In this document: positions 33,743 through 43,600 of the stretch, in pieces
Numbering within the stretch: the stretch's first letter is position 1
How the letters are laid out: each line of letters opens with the position of its first letter
From: an uncultured Sphingomonadales bacterium
Lineage (GTDB): Bacteria; Pseudomonadota; Alphaproteobacteria; Sphingomonadales; Sphingomonadaceae
Assembly (NCBI GenBank): GCA_937898525.1
Contig: CALCBC010000089.1
Location: 1-64,000 of the forward strand
DNA length: 64,000 nt
Direction of reading: 5' to 3'
The notes under the pieces: generated by a model
Seen by the model: only the letters and a program-made list of their open reading frames with translations
What the model was told of the DNA's origin: nothing
Databases searched by the model: none
Program-made: the position numbers and the translations under genes

Positions 33743-34531
33743 ATGCCAGTTTCGGCTCTCCAGGTCGCCCGCACCGGGCTCGAGGCACAGGATGCGCGGA
33801 TGCGCGTCATCGCCAACAACCTGGCCAACGTCGGCACCACTGCGTTCAAGAAGGACCGGGCGAACTTCGCCACGCTCGCCTACCAGGACGCCCGCGTCGC
33901 GGGGCAGCGTTCCTCGGGCGAGACTGCCTATGCCACCGGGCTCAATCTCGGCACCGGCGTCGCGGTCCAGTCGACCAGCCAGATCGTCACCCAGGGCGCG
34001 CTGCAGACCACCAACAACGCGCTCGACCTCGCGCTCGACGGCGACGGCTACTTCCAGGTCGAAATGCCCGGGGGGCAGCTCGGATACACCCGCGCGGGCA
34101 ACTTCGCGCTCTCGGCCGAAGGCCAGATCGTCACCCAGCAGGGCTACGTCGTCCAGCCCGCGATCACCGTTCCCGAAGGCGCCAGCGCGATCACCGTCTC
34201 GCCCGACGGGATCGTCACGGCGATCCTCGACGGCGAAAGCGAGCCCTCGGAGCTCGGGCAGCTGCAGATCGCGAGCTTCACCAACCCGGCCGGGCTGCGC
34301 GCGATCGGCGACAACTTCCTCGTCGAGACCGCCGCCAGCGGCGCTCCCCAGCTGGGGCCGGGCGGCGAACTCGGCCGCGGCAACATCCGGCAGGGGATGC
34401 TCGAGGCCTCGAACGTCAACATCGTCGAGGAGCTCGTCAGCATGATCGAGTGCCAGCGGGCCTACGAGATCAGCTCCAAGATGATCTCGTCGGTCGACGA
34501 GATGCTGCGCAACGCCAACCAGACGCTGTGA
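33743..34531 (+). CDS. flgG: Flagellar distal rod protein FlgG
   Basis: 262 residues, the most conserved of the rod proteins. N-terminal ARTGLEAQDARMRVIANNLANVGTTAFKKD, a central GDGYFQVEMPGGQLGYTRAGNFAL, and C-terminal SNVNIVEELVSMIECQRAYEISSKMISSVDEMLRNANQTL. Full length and intact; nine bases before flgH. Confidence 0.96.
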   Translation: MPVSALQVARTGLEAQDARMRVIANNLANVGTTAFKKDRANFATLAYQDARVAGQRSSGETAYATGLNLGTGVAVQSTSQIVTQGALQTTNNALDLALDGDGYFQVEMPGGQLGYTRAGNFALSAEGQIVTQQGYVVQPAITVPEGASAITVSPDGIVTAILDGESEPSELGQLQIASFTNPAGLRAIGDNFLVETAASGAPQLGPGGELGRGNIRQGMLEASNVNIVEELVSMIECQRAYEISSKMISSVDEMLRNANQTL

Positions 34532-34539
34532 GGTTCACC

Positions 34540-35190
34540 ATGAAGCGCTCGACGGCGGCCGCAGCCGCCCTGCTCCTGCTCGCCGCCTGCGGCGCCGAGC
34601 GTCCCGCCGGCTTCACCGCCGCGCTCCCGCCACCGCCGCAGGCCGCGCCGGCGCCGGCCGACGGGGCCATCTTCAACGTCGCGACCGGCTATGCGCCGCT
34701 GCACTACGGGCAGCGCGCGCATCGCGTCGGCGACCTCGTCACGGTAGTGCTTGTCGAACGGACGACGACTGCGAAATCGGCGGATTCGTCGCAGAGGCGC
34801 GACGGCGGCTTCGCACTACGGCCGCCGACGACCGGTCCGTTCTCGTTCGACCCCAACGTGCTTAATTCCGGCGGCTCCTCGTCGTTCAATGGGGGCGGAG
34901 ACGCGTCGCAGACCAGCTCGCTCAGGGGGGACATAACCGTGACCATTGCGGAAGTGCGCCCCAACGGAACGGCCCTGGTGAGGGGGGAGAAGCTCATGCA
35001 GTTCAGCCAGGGCGAAGAGTGGGTGCAGCTTTCGGGCATCATTCGCCTGGCCGACATCGACCCCGACAACCGCATCGCCTCCCCCCGCGTGGCCGACGCG
35101 CAGATCACCTACGCCGGGCGCGGCGCGATCCAGCGCGCGAGCCGCGAAGGCTGGCTGTCGCGCTTCTTCAACCTCGTGGCTCCGTTCTGA
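34540..35190 (+). CDS. flgH: Flagellar L-ring lipoprotein FlgH
   Basis: 216-residue outer-membrane lipoprotein of the L ring. Type II signal LLLLAACGAE (Cys17), then the FlgH core: GQRAHRVGDLVTVVLVERTTTAKSA, FNGGGDASQTSSLRGDITVTIAEVRPNG and SGIIRLADIDPDNRIASPRVADAQITYAGRGAI. ATG 34540 gives the signal peptide directly. Confidence 0.95.
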   Translation: MKRSTAAAAALLLLAACGAERPAGFTAALPPPPQAAPAPADGAIFNVATGYAPLHYGQRAHRVGDLVTVVLVERTTTAKSADSSQRRDGGFALRPPTTGPFSFDPNVLNSGGSSSFNGGGDASQTSSLRGDITVTIAEVRPNGTALVRGEKLMQFSQGEEWVQLSGIIRLADIDPDNRIASPRVADAQITYAGRGAIQRASREGWLSRFFNLVAPF

Positions 35191-35200
35191 GGTCGAGGCC

Positions 35201-36298
35201 ATGATCCGCGCTCTCCTCGTCGCTCTCACTGGTCTCCTCGCCCTCGCCGCCGCGCCCGCGTCGGCCGAGCGCGTGCGCGATCTCGGCTCTTTCCAGTCGG
35301 TCCGCTCGAACCAGCTGACTGGCTACGGCATCGTCGTCGGCCTCGACGGAACGGGCGACGACAATTTCGCCTACGTGACCCAGGCCATGCGCGGGGTTTC
35401 CGGACGGTTCGGACTTCAGCTCCCGCCGGGCGTGAACCCGGCGCTGAAAAACGCCGCCGCGGTGATGATCACCGCGGAACTGCCCGCCTTCGCCAAGCCG
35501 GGACAGCGGATCGACGTGACCGTCTCGGCGATCGGCAAGGCCAAGAGCCTGCGCGGCGGCGCGCTGATCATGACCCCGCTCTACGGCGCCGACGGCGAAA
35601 TCTACGCGATGGCCCAGGGCAGCCTTGCCGTGGGAGGCCTCGGCGTCTCGGCGCGCGACGGATCGAGCGTGACGGTCAACGTGCCCACCGTGGGCCGCAT
35701 TCCCGATGGCGCCAGCGTCGAGCGCGCGGTCGCGACCGGGTTCGACCAGTCCGAGATCCTGCGCTGGAACCTCGCGCAGGCCGATTTCCTGACCGCCGCG
35801 CGCGTGCGCGACGCGATCAACGCGCAGTTCCCGGGCACCGCCACGATCGAGGACGGCGTCACGCTGGCGCTGCGCCTGCCGCTGGCTCCGGATACCCGCG
35901 CGGGCATGATGGCCGCGATCGAGATGATCGAGGTCGAGCCGGCCGAGAGCGCCGCCCGCGTGATCGTCAACAGCCGCACCGGTACGGTCGTGATCTCGAG
36001 CGCGGTGCGCCTGGCGCCCGCAGCGATCAGCCACGGCAGCCTCGTCGTGCGGATCACCGAGGATCCGCTGGTCGTGCAGCCCGCGCCGTTCAGCCGCGGC
36101 CAGACCGCCGTCGAACAGGACAGCACGATCGACATCGAACAACCCGCAGGCCACGTCTCGCTTTTCGAGCCCGGCGCCTCGCTCGCCGAGGTGGTCGACG
36201 CGCTCAACATGCTGGGTGCGAGCCCGGCGGACCTCGTGGCGATCCTTGAGGCGCTGAAGCAGGCCGGCTCGCTCAAGGCCGAGATGGTGGTGATATGA
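35201..36298 (+). CDS. flgI: Flagellar P-ring protein FlgI
   Basis: 365 residues with a signal peptide (LLALAAAPASA). Conserved FlgI motifs: VRSNQLTGYGIVVGLDGTGDD, GQRIDVTVSAIGKAKSLRGGALIMTPL, RVIVNSRTGTVVISSAVRL and SLAEVVDALNMLGASPADLVAILEALKQAGSLKAEMV. Normal length; forms the periplasmic ring around the rod with FlgA's help. Overlaps the next gene by 4 bases. Confidence 0.97.
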   Translation: MIRALLVALTGLLALAAAPASAERVRDLGSFQSVRSNQLTGYGIVVGLDGTGDDNFAYVTQAMRGVSGRFGLQLPPGVNPALKNAAAVMITAELPAFAKPGQRIDVTVSAIGKAKSLRGGALIMTPLYGADGEIYAMAQGSLAVGGLGVSARDGSSVTVNVPTVGRIPDGASVERAVATGFDQSEILRWNLAQADFLTAARVRDAINAQFPGTATIEDGVTLALRLPLAPDTRAGMMAAIEMIEVEPAESAARVIVNSRTGTVVISSAVRLAPAAISHGSLVVRITEDPLVVQPAPFSRGQTAVEQDSTIDIEQPAGHVSLFEPGASLAEVVDALNMLGASPADLVAILEALKQAGSLKAEMVVI

Positions 36299-36594
36299 TC
36301 GTCTCCGTCCCCCCGGGCGCGATCGGCGCCGGCCCCGGAGCTGTGCCGGGCAGCGAGCGCGAGCGCCTCGCCGCCGCAGCCCAGCAGTTCGAAGCCATCC
36401 TGCTCCGCCAGATGCTCGCCGCCGCCCGAAGCACCGACTTCGGCGGCGACGACCTGTTCGGCGGCGCGGGCGAGGAAACCTTCCGCGAGTTGCGCGACGC
36501 CGAATTCGCCCGGGTCGCCAGCGAGAGCGGGGCGATCGGGCTGGCCGAGCAGATCGAGGCGCAGCTCGCCCGCTTCCTGCCGAGGGAGGACTGA
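36295..36594 (+). CDS. flgJ: Rod-binding protein (FlgJ N-terminal domain only)
   Basis: 99 residues: RLAAAAQQFEAILLRQMLAAAR then FGGAGEETFRELRDAEFARVASESGAIGLAEQIEAQL, the rod-capping half of FlgJ. The muramidase half of Salmonella FlgJ is absent, as is common in alphaproteobacteria; the enzyme is probably supplied by the transglycosylase at 27739. Starts in the flgI stop. Confidence 0.88.
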   Translation: MIVSVPPGAIGAGPGAVPGSERERLAAAAQQFEAILLRQMLAAARSTDFGGDDLFGGAGEETFRELRDAEFARVASESGAIGLAEQIEAQLARFLPRED

Positions 36595-36597
36595 CGC

Positions 36598-37935
36598 ATG
36601 GCCTCCGACCTCCTTTCGATCGCCGCCAGCGGCGCCCGGGCGGCCCGCAGTGCGCTCGACGTGACCGCGCAGAACATCGCCAACGCGGCTTCCGACGGCT
36701 ACGTCCGCCGCAGCGTGCGGATGGAGGAGGTCTCCGCGTCCGGCGGCCTCGGGCGGGTCGGCGACCTCTCGCTCTCAGGCGTGCGCATCGACGGCATCTC
36801 GCGCAACGCCGACATGTTCCGCCAGGCCGAAGTGCGCCGGACCAATTCCGACGCGACACGCGCCGCAACCGAGCTGGCGGGCCTGGAAAACATCGAGAGC
36901 GCCGTCGAGCAGGCGGGAATATTCTCCGCGATCGTCGAGTTCGAAAGCGCGCTGAGGCAGCTCGAAGCCGACCCCGTGGATTCGTCGCTGCGCGCCGCGG
37001 TCGTGGCCGCCGCCGAGACCATGGCCGGCAAGTTCAACATTGCCGCGGAAAGCCTCGCCTCGGCGGTCGCCGGTGCGCAGTTCCAGGCCGATGCTTCGGT
37101 CAACGAAGCCAACGTGATCGCCGCCGAGCTCGCGCGGATCAACGTGCGGCTGGCGCGCGCCGGCGCCGGCAGCAGCGATCGGGCGAGCCTGCTCGACCAG
37201 CGCGACCTGATGCTCGAGCGGCTGAGCGGCATTACCGAGGCGCACGCCACTTTCGGCCCTGACGGCGGCGTTACCGTCCGCGTCGGCGGCAGCGCCGGGC
37301 CCCTGCTGGTCAGCGGCGGGACGTCCGAGGCGTTCGCGATGACCCTTGCCGCCGACGGGACGCCGAACTTCGCAGTCGGCGGCACGCCAGTCTCGCCGGG
37401 CGGCGGGGCGCTCGCCGGCCACGCACTGGCGCTGAACGAAGCCGTGCAGGTTGGCGCGGCGCTTGACCAGCTGGCCGCGGACATCGCCGCTCTGGTCAAC
37501 GGCTCCCAGACGAGCGGCGTCGCGCTCGACGGCTCCGCGGGGCAGCCCATGTTCACCGGGACGACCGCAGCCACGCTGCGGACCGCGCTCGGCGACGGCC
37601 GCCTGGTAGCCACCGCGCCCGCCGGGTCACCGGCCGGGAGCCGCGACGCAAGCCAGCTGATCGGCTTGCGTACGGCGTTCGAAACGGGCGGGGTTGCCGA
37701 GCGGATGAACGGGATCATGTTCGGCATCTCCAGCCGTGTCGCCGGGCACAAGATCACCGCCGAGGCGCTCGATGCGATCGCGGCCTCGGCGCGAATCTCG
37801 CTCGAGCAGCAGGCGGGCGTCGACCTCGACACGGAAGCGGCCAACCTGATCCGCTACCAGCAGGCATTCCAGGCCTCGGGACGCGCGATGCAGGTCGCCT
37901 CGGACATCTTCGACACGCTGATCGGGATCGGATGA
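36598..37935 (+). CDS. flgK: Flagellar hook-filament junction protein FlgK (HAP1)
   Basis: 445 residues. N-terminal LLSIAASGARAARSALDVTAQNIANAASDGYVRRSVRMEE and C-terminal VDLDTEAANLIRYQQAFQASGRAMQVASDIFDTLIGIG are the HAP1 signatures. Length is at the lower end of the family. Sits directly before flgL. Confidence 0.95.
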   Translation: MASDLLSIAASGARAARSALDVTAQNIANAASDGYVRRSVRMEEVSASGGLGRVGDLSLSGVRIDGISRNADMFRQAEVRRTNSDATRAATELAGLENIESAVEQAGIFSAIVEFESALRQLEADPVDSSLRAAVVAAAETMAGKFNIAAESLASAVAGAQFQADASVNEANVIAAELARINVRLARAGAGSSDRASLLDQRDLMLERLSGITEAHATFGPDGGVTVRVGGSAGPLLVSGGTSEAFAMTLAADGTPNFAVGGTPVSPGGGALAGHALALNEAVQVGAALDQLAADIAALVNGSQTSGVALDGSAGQPMFTGTTAATLRTALGDGRLVATAPAGSPAGSRDASQLIGLRTAFETGGVAERMNGIMFGISSRVAGHKITAEALDAIAASARISLEQQAGVDLDTEAANLIRYQQAFQASGRAMQVASDIFDTLIGIG

Positions 37936-37939
37936 GCCG

Positions 37940-38851
37940 ATGATCAATCTCAGCACCGGAGCCTTCTTCGAACGCGCGACGCGCCAGATCGGCAGCCTGC
38001 GCGAACGGGCCAACGAGCTGCAGGACCAGATCGGCAGCGGCGAGCGTCTGTCGCGCTCTTCCGACGATCCCGTCGCAGCCGCCCGGTTGCGCTCGCTCGC
38101 CCGGCGCGAGCGCCTGTCCGAAGTGGACGAGCGCAATGCCGAGCGAGCGATGGGCGATCTCCAGCTGACCGACAAGGCGCTGGGCTCGTTCGTCGACATC
38201 GTGATCCGCGCCCGCGAGCTGGCGATGCAGGCCGCGAACGAGACTCTCGGCGAGGACCAGCGCCAGTTGCTGCGCGCCGAAATCGACGGCCTGCGCGAGA
38301 GTGTGCTGCTGGTCGCGAACAGCCGCAACGGTGCGGGTCAGGCGCTGTTCGGCGGACAGACGGCGGGCCTCGCCTACGAAGACACCGGGGCAGGCATCAC
38401 CTATATCGGCACCGAGACCGCAGAATCTGTCGGCATCGGCGACGGGCAGTCGGTCACGCGCGCGCTTACCGGCCCCGAAGTGCTGACCTTCGACTTCGAC
38501 GGCGCGCCGACCGATCTCTTCGCCGTGCTCGCCACGCTCTCCGCAGCGCTGCAGGATCCGCTCGTCGACGCGTCCGACGCGGGGCGGCTGGCGATGTCGC
38601 AGCTCGACGCCGGTCTCGACCGGATCACCACCGCGCAGACGATCGTTGGCGCGCGCATGGGCTGGATCGAGATAATCGACCAGCGCCGGCTGGCCGCGAG
38701 CGAACTCATCGCCGAGGAGCGCAGCGAGATCGGCGGTGCCGATCTCGCGACGACCATGACCCGGCTCCAAGAAGTGCTGACCGTTCTCGAGGCCAGCCAG
38801 GCTAGCTTCGTCCGCCTGGCCAGCCTTTCGCTGTTCAATTCACTCCGCTGA
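37940..38851 (+). CDS. flgL: Flagellar hook-filament junction protein FlgL (HAP3)
   Basis: 303 residues, flagellin-like. The N-terminal helix region RQIGSLRERANELQDQIGSGERLSRSSDDPVAAARLRSL matches FlgL, and the C-terminal helix TRLQEVLTVLEASQASFVRLASLSLFNSL matches flagellin-type D0. Four bases after flgK; probably chaperoned by FlgN. Confidence 0.92.
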   Translation: MINLSTGAFFERATRQIGSLRERANELQDQIGSGERLSRSSDDPVAAARLRSLARRERLSEVDERNAERAMGDLQLTDKALGSFVDIVIRARELAMQAANETLGEDQRQLLRAEIDGLRESVLLVANSRNGAGQALFGGQTAGLAYEDTGAGITYIGTETAESVGIGDGQSVTRALTGPEVLTFDFDGAPTDLFAVLATLSAALQDPLVDASDAGRLAMSQLDAGLDRITTAQTIVGARMGWIEIIDQRRLAASELIAEERSEIGGADLATTMTRLQEVLTVLEASQASFVRLASLSLFNSLR

Positions 38852-38874
38852 GGCGGGCAAGGGGTAACTGTCTC

Positions 38875-39738
38875 ATGTACGCCGTGATTGGTATCGTCCT
38901 CCTGCTGGTAATGGTCTTCGGCGGTTTCGCGCTGACGGGCGGGGCGCTCGGGCCCATCCTGCACGCCATACCGCACGAGATGCTGATCATCGGCGGAGCC
39001 GCCGTCGCCGCGCTGGTCACCGGCAATTCGCTGCACCAGCTCAAGGCGATCGGCGCCTCGTTCAAGAAGGTGTTCAAGGGTCCGCGCCACAGCAAGCAGG
39101 ACCACATCGATGCGATTGCATTGACCACCAAGCTCATGCGGCTGCTTCGCACCGAGGGCCCGCTTGCGCTGGAAAGTCACGTGCAGGAACCCGAAACCTC
39201 GCCGATCTTCGCCGAGTACCCGAACATCCTCGCCAACAAGCCGCTGGTCGACCTGATCTGCGACCCGCTGACGCTGCTGGTCGTTTCGTCGGGCTCGCTC
39301 GAGACGCATGCGATCGAGGAAGTGATGGACAACGCGATGCGTACGCACTTCCACGAGCTGCGCGAACCCCAGCACGCGCTGCAGAGCCTGGCCGACGCCC
39401 TGCCCGCACTCGGCATCGTCGCGGCCGTGCTCGGGGTCGTGAAGACGATGGGCTCTATCGACGAGCCGCCCTCGATCCTCGGTGCGATGATCGGCTCGGC
39501 GCTGGTTGGCACCTTCCTCGGCGTGTTGCTCGCCTACGGCATCGTCGGGCCGATGGCCTCACGCCTGAAGCAGGTGCTGGAGCAGGACGAACAGATATTT
39601 CACGCGGTCAAGCAGGTGATCATCGCCAGCCTGCACGGGCACCCGCAGCCCCTGGTGGTCGAGAGCGCCCGCTCGGGCCTCGGCGAAGCCGTGCGGCCGC
39701 GGCTGACGGAACTGCTCGACAGCCTGCGGGGTCGCTGA
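38875..39738 (+). CDS. motA: Flagellar motor stator protein MotA
   Basis: 287 residues with four transmembrane segments (about 1-22, 29-48, 172-195, 205-230). The family features are visible: GGALGPILHAIPHEMLIIGGAA, the cytoplasmic loop MRLLRTEGPLALESHV, and ADALPALGIVAAVLGVVKTMGSI with the functional prolines. Forms the ion channel with MotB, encoded 1 base later. This is the standard stator, separate from the ExbB-like pair at 29859-30934. Confidence 0.96.
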   Translation: MYAVIGIVLLLVMVFGGFALTGGALGPILHAIPHEMLIIGGAAVAALVTGNSLHQLKAIGASFKKVFKGPRHSKQDHIDAIALTTKLMRLLRTEGPLALESHVQEPETSPIFAEYPNILANKPLVDLICDPLTLLVVSSGSLETHAIEEVMDNAMRTHFHELREPQHALQSLADALPALGIVAAVLGVVKTMGSIDEPPSILGAMIGSALVGTFLGVLLAYGIVGPMASRLKQVLEQDEQIFHAVKQVIIASLHGHPQPLVVESARSGLGEAVRPRLTELLDSLRGR

Positions 39739-39739
39739 C

Positions 39740-40570
39740 GTGGCCACGCTTCCGCACGGCCGCAACGACGCCGCACCGGTGATCGTCAAGAAGGTCGTCG
39801 TCCAGGACGGCTCCCCGCACCACGGCGGTGCGTGGAAGGTCGCGTATGCGGATTTCGTGACTGCGATGATGGCGTTCTTCCTGCTGCTGTGGCTGCTGGG
39901 TTCGACGACCGAGGAGCAGCGCAAGGGCATCGCCGACTACTTCACGCCGACGCTGGTCAAGCTCAAGGAACAGAGCGCCGGCTCCGAAGGGCTCCTCGGC
40001 GGCGCATCGATGACCGATCCGGACAACTACCCGCACCGCGCCGCACAGACCGACACCCAGGCAATCACCATTCCCAAGGACGCGACGGGCGGATCGAGGG
40101 AAGGCGCCTCGCCGATGAAGCGGCTGCGCGAACGGCTTGAGCAGCGTGTGGCCTCGGACGAGCGGCTGCGCCGGCTGATGCGCCAGGTTCGGATGGTCGA
40201 CACGACCGAAGGCACTCGCATCGACCTCGTGGACGACGCCGACTTCTCGATGTTCACGCTCGGCACGACCGTGCTCACACCCGACGCGCGCAAGCTGCTC
40301 GGCGCGATCGCCGACACGATCGCGCCGGAGACCGGGCTCGTCACGATCCGCGGCCACACCGACGCGCTTCCGTGGAAGCCCGGAGTCAAGGCCAACAACT
40401 GGTCGCTGTCGGCGGGGCGCGCCGAGGCCACCCGCCAGGCCTTGATTCGCGAAGGCATCGGCGAGCGGCGATTCCGCCGTATCGAAGGCGTGGCAGACCG
40501 CGAGCTGCTCATCGAGAGCAACCCGCAGGACCCCCGCAACCGTCGCATGTCGATCCTGCTTTCTCGGTGA
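39740..40570 (+). CDS. motB: Flagellar motor stator protein MotB
   Basis: 276 residues, start GTG. The channel Asp is in WKVAYADFVTAMMAFFLLLWLLGS (about residues 32-55). The periplasmic OmpA-like peptidoglycan-binding domain runs from about 170 (TRIDLVDDADFSMFTLGTTVL, IRGHTDALPW, NNWSLSAGRAEATRQAL). Complete protein that anchors the stator to the wall. Confidence 0.96.
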   Translation: MATLPHGRNDAAPVIVKKVVVQDGSPHHGGAWKVAYADFVTAMMAFFLLLWLLGSTTEEQRKGIADYFTPTLVKLKEQSAGSEGLLGGASMTDPDNYPHRAAQTDTQAITIPKDATGGSREGASPMKRLRERLEQRVASDERLRRLMRQVRMVDTTEGTRIDLVDDADFSMFTLGTTVLTPDARKLLGAIADTIAPETGLVTIRGHTDALPWKPGVKANNWSLSAGRAEATRQALIREGIGERRFRRIEGVADRELLIESNPQDPRNRRMSILLSR

Positions 40571-40678
40571 GCCGGCGAGCGGCTGCGTGTCCTTACGCGG
40601 ATTCCCCTACGGCCGCCTACGCCAAGAGTAACCCCACTCTGCGATGTGTGGCCCTTCGTACCCAAGGTGTGAGGGGAG

Positions 40679-43600
40679 ATGGAAAAGCACGCCGATCCTG
40701 CCGCCGAACTCGAAGCCGTCAAGGCCGAGCTTGCGCAGTACCGTGACGCCGTCGAGAGCATGCACCAGGGCGTGTGCATGTACGACGCGGACGGCCGGAT
40801 CACGCTCGTCAACCGGCGTTACGCCGAACAGCTCCGCCTGCCTCCCGAGCGCGTCCATCCGGGCCTGACGGCCGGCGAAGTCCTGCAGATGTGCATCGAC
40901 GCCGGGCACTATCCGGGAAAGTCGTCCGAAGAGGTCTTCGCCGATGTCCGGTCAAGGATCGCCCCGGGCATGGACCTAGCGACCCTGGTTCGCGGCGACC
41001 GCACTTATGCCATGCGCCGCTCTACCACCCGGGGCGGAAGGCTGCTCACGACCTGCGAGGACATCACCGCGCAGACCGAGGCTGAGACCGCGCTGCGCCT
41101 GAGCGAGGCGCGGCTGAAGGCGATCCTCGACGCCATGCCCGATTGCGTGAAGATCTTCGACGAAAGCGGCCGGCTGATCGAGATCAATCCGCAAGGGCTC
41201 GAGCTGCTGCAGGCGCCCGATCTCGAGACGCTCGTGTCGACCCCGGGCTACGTCGCGGTGCCGCCCGAATACGTCGAGGCCTGCCTCGACGTCCACCGGC
41301 GCGTGATGGCCGGCGAAAGCGTCGTCTGGACTTACGAGGTCATCGGCCTCAAGGGCCGCAGGCGCCACGTCGAGGCCCATGCCGTCCCGTTCCGCCTGCC
41401 CGACGGAGCAAAGGCACACCTGTGCATCTCGCGCGACGTCGAGGCCCGCCACCAGGCCGCGGAAGCGCTCCGGCGGAGCGAGGAGCGGCTGCGGCTCGTC
41501 CACGAGGCGACCGGCCTCGCCGATTTCGAGTCCGGGCCTGACGGGCTGCTGACCTGCTCGACCAGGTTCTTCGAGCAGCTCGGCCTGCCGGTGGCCCGGG
41601 CTCCGGTCGAAGGCAAGAGCTGGGCAGAGCATGTCCATCCCGACGACATCGGCTGGCTGATCGAAGCGATCGAAGCCGCCATGGCCCGCAAGGACGAAAG
41701 GTTCACCGCGGAGTTCCGGATCATCCGCGCCGACAACGGCGAAGTGCGCTGGCTCGCCTGCAACACGCGCATGGAGTACGACGAGAACGGCACACTCGCC
41801 CGCACGATCGGCGCGCACCTCGACATCACCGAACGCCGCCAGGCCGAGGAGGCGCTGCGGCAGAGCGAGGAACGGCTGCGGCTGGTCCACGAGGCGACGG
41901 GGCTCGGCGACTTCGAGGCGGGCAGCGATGGCATTGCGCGCGTCTCGGAACGCTTCGTCGCGCAGGCGGGCCTGCCGCCGGGCACGCGCGAGCTGCCGCT
42001 GTCCGACTGGCTGCGCGTGGTCCACCCCGACGACCGTGAAAAGCTCCAGCGCGACATCACCCGCAGTCTCGAGCACGACGATACCTTCCAGTGCGAATTC
42101 CGCATCATCCGCCCGGACACCGGTGAAGTCCGGTGGATTTCGAGCCGGACCAAGATGGAACGCGATGCGAATGGCGTCGCGATCCGCAGCATCGGCGCAC
42201 ATCTCGACATCACCGAAAGCAAGCTGGCGGAGGCCGCGCTACGCGAGAGCGAGGAACGGTTCCGGCTCGCGGCCGAGGCCGCCGGGCTCGGCGTGTGGGA
42301 CTATGACCTCGACAACGACCGGCGCGAATGGTCGGAAAGGCTGCGCGAGATCTTCGGCATCGGGCCCGAGGTCGAGGTCAGCATGGCCGTGGCGGAGGCA
42401 TGCATGCACCCGGCCGACCGGCCGCGGATCATGCGCGCACTGCGGCACGCGCGCGAGACCGACGTTGGCCGGTTCGAGCTGACCTTCCGCATTCAACGCC
42501 CCAACGACGGCGCCGAACGCTGGGTCACGCTGAACGGCTGGCGGACTTACAGGAGCGGCAGCCGCATGCGGCGGATCATCATGACCGCGCGCGACGTGAC
42601 CGAGGAAAAGACCGCCGAGGAGCGGGTCCGCTGGACCGCCAGCCACGACTCGCTGACCGGTCTCGCCAACCGCGGCCTGTTCCACGAGAAGCTCAGCGAA
42701 GCCATCCGCGCCGCGTCAGCGGATGGCGGCGCGGTCGGGTTGATCGTCCTCGACATGGACAACTTCAAGCAGATCAATGACACGCTCGGCCACGACGCCG
42801 GCGACATGCTGCTGCAGATGTTCGCCGAGCGGCTGCGCTCGGTGGTCCGGGCCCACGATACCGTGGCGCGGTTCGGGGGCGACGAATTCGCGATTGTCAT
42901 GCCCGACATCCACACCGAGCAGAGCGTGCTGCAACTGACCCGCTCGATCCAGGACCGGCTGCGCGAGCCGTTCGTCCACGAGGGGCGCCTGCTCGATTGC
43001 CGCGTCAGCATGGGCGCGACGGTGTTCCCGCGCCACGGGGCGACTCCCGAGGAGTTGCTGAAGAATGCCGACGTCGCGCTGTATGCTGCGAAAAATGCCG
43101 GGCGCGGCATGGTGACGCTGTTCGAGCCGCACATGCGCGACGATGTCCGCCGGCGGACCTCGATGGTGCAGCTCGCGCGCGATGCGGTGCGCGACGATCG
43201 CATCGTTCCCTACTACCAGCCCAAACTCGACCTCGAGACCCGCTCGATCGTGGGCTTCGAGGCGCTGCTGCGCTGGCGCACGCCGCACGGCAGGATCGGC
43301 GCGCCGGCTTCGATCGAGGCGGCGTTCGAGGATCTCGAGGTCGCCGCCGCGATCAGCGACCGGATGATCGACCGGGTGATCGGCGACATGCGCAGCTGGC
43401 TCGATCGCGGGATCGATTTCCGCAACGTGGCGGTCAACGCCTCAGCCGCCGAATTCCGCCGCGACAACTTCGCCGAGCACCTGCTCGAGCGGCTTCAGCG
43501 CGCGCAGATCCCGACCCGCTGCTTCCAGGTCGAGGTCACCGAGACGGTGTTCCTCGGGCGCGGCGCGGAGTACGTCCATCGCGCCCTCGCGCTGCTCAAC

